A stretch of 64,000 nucleotides of DNA. Origin: Photobacterium indicum. Its GTDB lineage: Bacteria > Pseudomonadota > Gammaproteobacteria > Enterobacterales > Vibrionaceae. Under the pieces are notes generated by a model. It was not told the origin of the DNA. It ran no database searches and worked only from the letters and a program-made list of their open reading frames with translations. Positions 40,774-47,784 of this stretch are shown in pieces. The position numbers were made by a program, and so were the translations under genes. Numbering within the stretch: position 1 is the stretch's first letter; every line of letters starts with the position of its first letter. Where the stretch lies: the NCBI RefSeq assembly GCF_003026215.1, contig NZ_PYOC01000001.1, positions 1,116,001-1,180,000 of the forward strand. The letters run 5' to 3'.

Positions 40774-42795
40774 GTGAAGAAATCAATTCTTAGTATCGCT
40801 ATTACTGCTGCAGTGTTTTCGTCAGCAGTGAGTGCTACAGCTCAAGTGAAAGTATTAGATAAAACCCATGAACCAGCAGGTAACTTTTTAGCCTATACCG
40901 AGTTTGAGCTTTCGGGTGAACCGTTAGCTGAATCTCTTGGTTTAGATTTGGATGTACTTGATCCAAATGTCGCTGATGATCCAACACCTTTTGATTTTGC
41001 TGCTGGTATCGAGAGTTATGAATACTCAGAAGAGGCGATGTACGCACTGAATTATCAGTCAACAATGGGGCCGCACCTAGTGAATGGGCCTGTTAACCGT
41101 GCTCGCGGCGGCAAGATGTCAGATCTTGGTAAGCGTGTTATCGAGATGGCAGCAGCTGTAGGTTTTCCTGCAAGTGAAATTCCTCAGAACATGTACCCGA
41201 TTTCTATTCCATATGTATCTGGCAGCCCTGAGTTTGCTCAAAAGCCTGATGTAACCACGGTAAATGGTGATGAAGTTGAGATAACTACTGCCAAAGGTAA
41301 CAGTAAAACAGTACAGACAGTGGTACCAGCTTATTTCCGTGATTATAAATCGTTAGCTTGGAATGAAGCGACATTTGATAAGTCATTTAGCCCTGCAGCA
41401 ACTGGCGGCATTCTTTTAAAAGAAGTGATGTGGGCACAAGATTTCTTAGGTGGTATGCACGTAACAACGACTGATGAAGAAGTTGAAGCTGAATCTGCAA
41501 AAATGGATTTAGACGGCAAGCATAGCTTGGGTGTTTCTGCTGCCGATGGCTTTAACGGCATGATGCTGACAGAAATTTCTATCGATAAACTATTGATTAT
41601 GCAGCAACAGCTTGGGTTCGATGGTAAAAAACTGGGTGTAGCATTCGGTCCTGACTATGATCCTGCAAAGGGACCAATTTGGTTTGCACATAAAGTGGCT
41701 GTTACAGAGGGTTCTGACAATGGCGTGAATTCTATTGCAAGCTTGAGAGTTACTGATGGCTCATCAACGCTGCGTGATACGTGGTCGGCATTGTGGCCTG
41801 TTTCTGAGTTCTTCGCTTTCAGTGATCAACGTACAGCGAACAGTGCGCAAAACCCTGCATTCTTAGCTGTGTTCGATGGTGCTCCTTTTGCTGCATCACC
41901 AGCTGTAAACACTGATTCGAATGATAAGAATGACGTAGTTGCGGATGATGCATTCTCGTTGGCAAACAACATTTCCAACTTACTCTTCAAGAACATTGCA
42001 GCATTGCATTACAACAAAGAGAAAGGCACCTTAGTTACAGAATACAAAGACGGTAAGCAAGGTAATAATGTAGATACTTACGACGCTGCATACTCGCTTG
42101 TTGCTCTGTCTATTTACCAACGCGCGAAAGATGCTTTACCGGTTGGTTACGCTTCAGCTGATTCAGGTAATGTCGATCTGAAAACAGATGCAGGCAAGCA
42201 AGCTCTTGCGATGATTAAAGGTCAGGCTGATTTCATTATTAATCAATTAGTTGATAAAGACGGCCTTGTGTTCGATGGCTTGACGTTAGGTAAAGCCAAT
42301 ACACACAGCAAAGATAAGTCACTTGATGCACAATTTGCTGCAATTCGTGGTCTTGTAGCCGCTTACCTTGCAACCGATGATGTGAAGTACAAGCAAGCAG
42401 CTCGTTCAATTTACCTTGCCGTTGATAAGAACATGTTTGATAAGGGTATCAATACATGGGCAACTGTGCCGGGTAAAGCGACAATTCATACGCCTTATAC
42501 CGAAGCTGCAATTTCAGGTGGTTTACGTGAAGCGATTCTTCACCTAAAAAATGAAGAAGGTGAAAATGAGCCAGCACTAGAACTAACAGCACTAACGGAT
42601 CGCTATGTTAGCTGGTTCCGCACTGTTATTAATGGCGGAATGCAAATGGCTGAGTGGATGGGCGATTCTGGTGAAAACCAAGTGAAAGGTAGCCAATCAA
42701 CTGATACCGATGAAGATGGTGTACCACAAATTATTGCCGCTGGCGGTAAATTTGGTACAGCAATGACAATGGCTAACAAGGCTAGCGTTGAGTAA
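40774..42795 (+). CDS. Exported protein of unknown function, first gene of the Fur-linked cluster
   Basis: The 673-residue protein starts at GTG with AAGGATAA upstream. It has a signal peptide (MKKSILSIAITAAVFSSAVSA) and is probably periplasmic or surface-exposed. It is acidic and has no cysteines in CxxCH form. The C-terminal half (about residues 400-650) is helical with repeated hairpins ('YDAAYSLVALSIYQRAKDAL', 'LDAQFAAIRGLVAAYLATDD', 'PYTEAAISGGLREAILHL') that suggest an alpha/alpha toroid. I do not recognise the family. Its Fur box and FTR1 neighbour suggest an iron-related role. A terminator-like hairpin separates it from the rest of the cluster. Confidence 0.75.
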   Translation: MKKSILSIAITAAVFSSAVSATAQVKVLDKTHEPAGNFLAYTEFELSGEPLAESLGLDLDVLDPNVADDPTPFDFAAGIESYEYSEEAMYALNYQSTMGPHLVNGPVNRARGGKMSDLGKRVIEMAAAVGFPASEIPQNMYPISIPYVSGSPEFAQKPDVTTVNGDEVEITTAKGNSKTVQTVVPAYFRDYKSLAWNEATFDKSFSPAATGGILLKEVMWAQDFLGGMHVTTTDEEVEAESAKMDLDGKHSLGVSAADGFNGMMLTEISIDKLLIMQQQLGFDGKKLGVAFGPDYDPAKGPIWFAHKVAVTEGSDNGVNSIASLRVTDGSSTLRDTWSALWPVSEFFAFSDQRTANSAQNPAFLAVFDGAPFAASPAVNTDSNDKNDVVADDAFSLANNISNLLFKNIAALHYNKEKGTLVTEYKDGKQGNNVDTYDAAYSLVALSIYQRAKDALPVGYASADSGNVDLKTDAGKQALAMIKGQADFIINQLVDKDGLVFDGLTLGKANTHSKDKSLDAQFAAIRGLVAAYLATDDVKYKQAARSIYLAVDKNMFDKGINTWATVPGKATIHTPYTEAAISGGLREAILHLKNEEGENEPALELTALTDRYVSWFRTVINGGMQMAEWMGDSGENQVKGSQSTDTDEDGVPQIIAAGGKFGTAMTMANKASVE

Positions 42796-42823
42796 TCAAT
42801 AAAGCGTGTTAGTTACCCATTTA

Positions 42824-42855
42824 GGCAGCGATCATAAATCGCTGCCTTTGTCGTT
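42824..42855 (+). terminator. Terminator or attenuator inside the iron cluster
   Basis: Perfect 9-bp stem GGCAGCGAT / ATCGCTGCC with loop cataa, followed by TTTGTCGTTTTT. It lies between the exported protein gene and the cytochrome b gene. It probably reduces read-through so that the first gene is expressed more than the rest. Confidence 0.8.
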
Positions 42856-42905
42856 TTTGTTCATTATCGCGCAATGCTCTGTATTGCAGTGAATGGGTTG
42901 TTGTT

Positions 42906-43391
42906 ATGTCGATATCTGTAATGTCAGATCATAAACCTACTATGAGCCGCCTTAGTCAGTGGTGGCAACATTTGGCTTATCACCATAAATGGGCTGAATC
43001 GTTACTTTATTTGATGTTTTTTAGTGGATTACTGCTGTGGGATACGATCAACACCAGTTGGCAAGTCGAACGTTGGACATTGTTATTTCACATGCTTGTT
43101 GGCGTTACTCTATTTTCGATTGTGGTAGGTGCTTTTTGGGCTGCCCACCGTCGACTAATACAATCCAGCAAAAAGCCATTCCTGCGTCAAACAGGTACTG
43201 CGATTGAGTGGTTACTCATTGCTTGCAGCCTTAGTGGTTTTTACTTGTTTTTCTATGGTACGCCGGGGAATACCTTGGGCGTGATTATTCAAAATGTACA
43301 CTTTTACTCATCTTGGCTGTTAGCACCATTAGTGTTTCGACATGCGATGCGTTGGAGTGTCATGAACGTTAAAAAATACTTAATACGATGA
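42906..43391 (+). CDS. Cytochrome b561-like membrane protein
   Basis: The 161-residue protein has four predicted membrane helices with histidines suited to bind two b-type haems ('LAYHHKWAESLLYLMFFSGLLLW', 'LLFHMLVGVTLF', 'IQNVHFYSSW', 'VFRHAMRW'). Related proteins carry electrons between periplasmic donors and the quinone pool. It is encoded directly before an FTR1 permease, so an electron-transfer role in ferrous iron oxidation is plausible but inferred. No strong Shine-Dalgarno is seen before the ATG. Confidence 0.78.
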   Translation: MSISVMSDHKPTMSRLSQWWQHLAYHHKWAESLLYLMFFSGLLLWDTINTSWQVERWTLLFHMLVGVTLFSIVVGAFWAAHRRLIQSSKKPFLRQTGTAIEWLLIACSLSGFYLFFYGTPGNTLGVIIQNVHFYSSWLLAPLVFRHAMRWSVMNVKKYLIR

Positions 43392-43439
43392 GAGCCGAAA
43401 AGGCCGAATTAAATCACATGTATTTATAGTGAGGAATTC

Positions 43440-44258
43440 ATGTTACCCAGTTTTTTAATTACCCTTCGCGAAGGGTTAGAGGCATTTCTATTAGTCGGTA
43501 TCGCTTTGTCGTACCTAGCAAAATTAAATGCACGACATTATAACAAGTACATTTATTTAGGGGCATTTGTTGGGCTACTGCTTTCTTTAGCTGTTGCTGT
43601 AGTGTTCCAAGTTGTTGTTGATCAGTTTAGTAACGAGCTATACCGTAACTATTTGATGGCTGGCATTTTGATTTTTGCCACCATCGTATTGACGTATATG
43701 GCGATTTGGATGCAGCGCCAAGCAAAAAATCAAGTTGCTCAAATGCAAAAAGAGCTAACAGATATGGTCAGTACCGGTAATTTATGGGGATTGATCTTAT
43801 TATCAACGTTAGCAGTATTGCGTGAAGGCTTTGAAACTATTCTATTTTTCTCTGCATTAATGTATTCAAGCATGGGAGAATTCAGCACTCAAGATGCACT
43901 TATCGGGGCTATTGCTGGGCTAGTGTGCGCATTGTTATTGGTATGGGTAATGCTAAAAGGTACCCGTAATGTACCGTTACGCTCGTTTTTCCGCTGGACA
44001 AGCTTATTCATCATTATCATTGCTGCAGGTCTATTGTCATCGGCGATCAACATGCTGCAAGCCGCTCATATACTTCCTATTCTTCACGCCCAGCTTTTTG
44101 ATATTTCACACATCTTAGATGACCGCGGTGTATTTGGTACTTTCTTACGAGCACTATTTGGCTATAACTCATCACCAGGGTTACTACAGCTAGTAGTGTG
44201 GGGCGGTTACATGTCCACTTTCACATTTTTCTGGCACCGAGGTTACAAACAAGCATGA
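43440..44258 (+). CDS. FTR1-family iron permease
   Basis: The 272-residue, about seven-span protein has both REGLE-type motifs that carry iron: 'LREGLEAFLLVG' at residues about 8-19 and 'LREGFETILFFSAL' at about 127-140. FTR1/EfeU permeases import Fe3+ made by a partner ferroxidase at the outer face. No EfeO/EfeB, P19 or multicopper oxidase is adjacent; instead there are haem proteins. RBS GAGGAATTC. The stop overlaps the next ATG (ATGA). Confidence 0.9.
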   Translation: MLPSFLITLREGLEAFLLVGIALSYLAKLNARHYNKYIYLGAFVGLLLSLAVAVVFQVVVDQFSNELYRNYLMAGILIFATIVLTYMAIWMQRQAKNQVAQMQKELTDMVSTGNLWGLILLSTLAVLREGFETILFFSALMYSSMGEFSTQDALIGAIAGLVCALLLVWVMLKGTRNVPLRSFFRWTSLFIIIIAAGLLSSAINMLQAAHILPILHAQLFDISHILDDRGVFGTFLRALFGYNSSPGLLQLVVWGGYMSTFTFFWHRGYKQA

Positions 44259-45676
44259 GTCATTTAGAAAAAAAGCATATTGCCGTACTCGGTGCAGGAC
44301 CAGCTGGTTTAATGGCTGCGTGGGAATTAGTGGAAGCAGGGTATCAAGTTACCATTCTTGATCGTGATGATCATGTTGGTGGAATGTGTGCGACTCAGAC
44401 ATTTAAGGGTGAGCATGGTGACTATCGCTTTGATTTCGGCGGACACCGCTTCATAACAAAGAATCCTAAATTGCTATCGTTTGTTGATGAACTAATGGGT
44501 GACGATTTACTTTTTGCACAACGTAAAAGTGTGATTCGTTACCGTGGACGCATTTACCAGTACCCGCTTGCCTTAGTTGATTTAATTAAAAATGCACCGT
44601 TACCTTTGTTGGTTGGCGGTGCTATTGATCTGGGCAAACAATTATTCAAACCGAAGCCACAAGACCAATCAACCGTTAGCTTTGCACAATGGATAGAAAG
44701 TCGCTTTGGTACTACGTTGTATAAAAACTTTTTTGAAAGCTATACCGCCAAGCTATGGGGGATCGATCCGGCGACGTTATCGGGTGACTGGGCATCTCAA
44801 CGAATCAGTCTAATGGATTTAAAAGATGTTGCTCGCCGTTTATTACCGGGGCGTCGTTCGTCGGTACGTACATATGCTCGCCAGTATCGTTACCCAAAAC
44901 TGGGATTTGGACAACTATATACACGCTTAGCAGAAGAGTTAGAGAAAAAAGGGGTTGAGATTGTTCTAAATAGCGATGTTTGTGGCGTAAAAGTGAATGC
45001 AGATAACCAGATAGAAGCCATTGAATATCAACATGAAGATACAGTGAAAACGCTGGCGTGTGATCAGGTTATATCGACACTGCCATTGTCGCTGATGTGT
45101 AAGCTAACAGGCTTCGACAGCGAGTTGACGTTCAGATCATTGCGCTTTCTTAATATGCCGATGGAGGTTGAAAATGTCTCTGATAATACATGGCAGTATT
45201 TGTCTGACCCAGAAATCTTGGGCACGCGACTACAAGAACCTAAACGTCGTTCATCTTTCATGTCTCCTGAAGGGCGTACTTCCGTCATGATCGAGATCCC
45301 ATGTGATAAAGGTGATGACGTGTGGAATATGCAGGGTGACCAGCTGCAGCAACGAGTATTGAAGGATCTTGAAACATTGGGTGTCGACCCTAAGCATGCA
45401 ACGAAGGAATATTTCACCTCTTATACCGAGCATGCCTATCCATTAATGGACATGACTTATCAAGCTAAACGCGAAAAGGCCATTACTCATTTGTCGCAGT
45501 TTGACAACCTGATCATGACTGGTCGTCAGGGAACGTTCCGCTATATCTTCACCGATACAGCAATGGAAATGGGCATGATGGCAGCAGAATCGATTATTGA
45601 TGGTGTTGATCGACGACGAGAAATTTTCGATTTTCGTAATGAAAAAACCGTGATTGAAGTGCAAAGCGTGGCTTAA
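44255..45676 (+). CDS. FAD-dependent oxidoreductase (amine-oxidase/UDP-galactopyranose-mutase-like)
   Basis: The 473-residue flavoprotein starts with a dinucleotide-binding loop 'IAVLGAGPAGLMAAWELVEAG' (residues about 8-28) and the FAD block 'DRDDHVGGMCATQTF', then 'FDFGGHRFITKNP'. The C-terminus contains the FAD-contacting 'RQGTFRYIFTDTAMEMGMMA'. The family includes protoporphyrinogen-oxidase-like and UGM-like proteins often linked to glycan synthesis. Start ATG 44255 overlaps the FTR1 stop; an earlier GTG-like start inside FTR1 is rejected. The reaction is unknown. Confidence 0.85.
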   Translation: MSHLEKKHIAVLGAGPAGLMAAWELVEAGYQVTILDRDDHVGGMCATQTFKGEHGDYRFDFGGHRFITKNPKLLSFVDELMGDDLLFAQRKSVIRYRGRIYQYPLALVDLIKNAPLPLLVGGAIDLGKQLFKPKPQDQSTVSFAQWIESRFGTTLYKNFFESYTAKLWGIDPATLSGDWASQRISLMDLKDVARRLLPGRRSSVRTYARQYRYPKLGFGQLYTRLAEELEKKGVEIVLNSDVCGVKVNADNQIEAIEYQHEDTVKTLACDQVISTLPLSLMCKLTGFDSELTFRSLRFLNMPMEVENVSDNTWQYLSDPEILGTRLQEPKRRSSFMSPEGRTSVMIEIPCDKGDDVWNMQGDQLQQRVLKDLETLGVDPKHATKEYFTSYTEHAYPLMDMTYQAKREKAITHLSQFDNLIMTGRQGTFRYIFTDTAMEMGMMAAESIIDGVDRRREIFDFRNEKTVIEVQSVA

Positions 45677-45704
45677 AGCCATGCCTTGGTACAAGGAGAA
45701 ATAG

Positions 45705-46295
45705 ATGAAACTAATCATATCTGCACGTGTATTACGCTTATGCTTCGTTGTTTGTGTTGGGCTGATGACCAGCACAGTAAGTCAGGCGTATTCCTACGCG
45801 GCTGCAGGGAAAGAACCTGTTATTGATGGGCGAGAAACCATCATGCAGGCACTGGCTAATAATGATTTCGCGACGGTTAAATCGACTGTTGATGGTTTGA
45901 AGGACGAATTTACTTATTTACTGAATGAACACAAAGTAGATTTGATGACTCCGATGACACAAGCTTTGGCTGAAAAAGATGCAGCTAAGGTGGAGTCGGT
46001 GATGGATCGTGCCGTATTTGAAGAGATCGTTCGTCGATTAGACGGAGCAGAAAATAACTTGGCTGATTATCAGGTAGCGAAAGTGCTAGTGGTGAAAAGT
46101 AAGTTGTTTCTTGATTTGCTGTTACCCAAGCTTGATGACACCCAACGACAGCAAGCTATGTCGGCAATTCAAGGGGTATTGAGCGCGATTGGTAACCCTG
46201 GAGTGTTCGGGGTTGGTCAAGCACCCGCTGATCCGGCGGTATTTAAACAGCAACGTGATTTGTTGATAAATGCAATTAACCCATTGAATGAGTGA
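45705..46295 (+). CDS. Small exported helical protein of the iron cluster
   Basis: The 196-residue protein has a signal peptide (to about residue 28, 'STVSQAYS') and an all-helical mature part with acidic residues ('EEIVRRLDGAENNLADYQVAKVLVVKS'). It resembles the periplasmic helical domains found N-terminal to some FTR1 proteins, but I cannot name a family. RBS AAGGAGAAATAG. It lies between the flavoprotein and the glycosyltransferase-like gene. An iron-delivery role is an inference from location. Confidence 0.7.
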   Translation: MKLIISARVLRLCFVVCVGLMTSTVSQAYSYAAAGKEPVIDGRETIMQALANNDFATVKSTVDGLKDEFTYLLNEHKVDLMTPMTQALAEKDAAKVESVMDRAVFEEIVRRLDGAENNLADYQVAKVLVVKSKLFLDLLLPKLDDTQRQQAMSAIQGVLSAIGNPGVFGVGQAPADPAVFKQQRDLLINAINPLNE

Positions 46296-46298
46296 TTG

Positions 46299-47744
46299 AT
46301 GTACCACTCATTATTAGCCACTAACAAGCTGAATACAACGCCATATAATCTTCGTTATTTGATTATTATGGCGTTGGCATATGTGCTGTGGTGGGGGTGG
46401 ATTCGCAGCTTTCCGATGGCGTTAACCAGTGATGACGCGTTGAATTTTTCACGGGGTGTTGTGCGTTTTTCGGTGTTGGAGTTTCGTCCTCATTTTCCTG
46501 GTTATCCGGCGTTTATCGGTTTTGCTCGAATAGCCGCGATTTGGGTTGATGCAATGATTGCTCCTATCTGGGTTTCATTATTGTCAGCGATGATGATCCC
46601 CGTACTTGTTGCTCGTTTAGTGTTAGTGCTTTGTGGTTCATGGGCGGCTGCAACTTTGGGGTGTTTGCTGGCATTGGGGCAGCCGCTGCTTGCGTCGATA
46701 GCACTCAGTGGGCTATCGGATTCAGCAGCAATCATGTTGTTTCTTATGGCTTTGATTGCAGCAATGCAACAGAAAAATGGGTGGGTTGGTTTGTGGCTAG
46801 GTTTAATGCTGGCGACGCGTCCTTCTTATATGCCGTTAGCCTTCGCAATGCTATTCGTACCATGCTTGGGTGATCGTACGAGTTCTACAATACGTGCATA
46901 TTTACAAGCTGGTGTTGTTATCGCTTTTATTGGCGTAAGTTGTTTGCTTTTTATTTGGGCGCACGATGGCGCTGCTTATTTCGAAGAAGGACGACGTTTT
47001 ACGTTAGGGCATTTTTCGATTTGGGGTAATACCGCAGAAGGGAATACAAACAGCCTTCATCAATGGTACGTATCTTTAAATACGGGCTTTGGTTGGGTTG
47101 GTGTCGGGTGTGCTGCTTTATCGTTGTATTACGCGATGTATAGCGGATTCTTATCAAAGTTTGGCTTGAAGGCTAGCCTGTCAGCATTGCAAGGAATAAA
47201 GCAAAAATTAGCGTTGATTGCAGCTATTGCTGGCATGTATTGGCTTTGGGTAACTGTGGGGCAAAACCCTGATAACTTAAGACACTGGGCACCTGTTCTA
47301 TTTGTGTTTTTAGTTGTCTTTTCGGTTCAATTAGCCTTATTAGCGCATAGCGATATTGCCAATAAAATGTTGATAAATCCAGCGTATATTTGTGCTGTTG
47401 GTGCTGTTTTGTATTGTTTATCGCTAGGTTATCCAACGTATTCATCGGTACAGCGGCAAGCACCGATTCAACAAGCGATAGTTTGGATTAAAGCGCACCC
47501 GCAAGTGAATGTTGTGGGCACCAACTACAGTGTAAACCTATTGCGTGATCAGCTGGCGAGCTATTCAATTTACGACATGTATTACCCCAGCAGTAAATGG
47601 GCATTACGAGCAGCGGCGAAACAGGCACCTAAGAGTGCCTGGCGATTATCAGGAACACGATTAGACCAGCAGACGTTGGTTACGCAGTTCCTCCCAAGAT
47701 TTATTGGTGAAAGACGTCTTTTTTTATATCAAATTAGTCAGTGA
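46299..47744 (+). CDS. ArnT/GT39-like integral membrane glycosyltransferase
   Basis: The 481-residue polytopic protein has about ten hydrophobic segments. The first periplasmic loop carries 'PMALTSDDALNFSRGVVRF', with the acidic pair that PMT/ArnT-type (GT-C fold) enzymes use for catalysis. The C-terminal soluble part (about residues 390-481) ends the protein. It would transfer a sugar from a lipid carrier onto a periplasmic acceptor. It overlaps the end of the previous gene's context closely and is co-directional with the iron genes. Acceptor and donor are unknown. Confidence 0.72.
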   Translation: MYHSLLATNKLNTTPYNLRYLIIMALAYVLWWGWIRSFPMALTSDDALNFSRGVVRFSVLEFRPHFPGYPAFIGFARIAAIWVDAMIAPIWVSLLSAMMIPVLVARLVLVLCGSWAAATLGCLLALGQPLLASIALSGLSDSAAIMLFLMALIAAMQQKNGWVGLWLGLMLATRPSYMPLAFAMLFVPCLGDRTSSTIRAYLQAGVVIAFIGVSCLLFIWAHDGAAYFEEGRRFTLGHFSIWGNTAEGNTNSLHQWYVSLNTGFGWVGVGCAALSLYYAMYSGFLSKFGLKASLSALQGIKQKLALIAAIAGMYWLWVTVGQNPDNLRHWAPVLFVFLVVFSVQLALLAHSDIANKMLINPAYICAVGAVLYCLSLGYPTYSSVQRQAPIQQAIVWIKAHPQVNVVGTNYSVNLLRDQLASYSIYDMYYPSSKWALRAAAKQAPKSAWRLSGTRLDQQTLVTQFLPRFIGERRLFLYQISQ

Positions 47745-47784
47745 CTCAGCTTACTGGCTTGAAGAAATGTGAGTGGATAGGCGA

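Noticed and set aside
44198-44254. Longer N-terminus for the FAD oxidoreductase
   Set aside because: The extra 19 residues lie within the FTR1 gene in another frame and precede a clean dinucleotide-binding start. The ATGA overlap gives the natural start.
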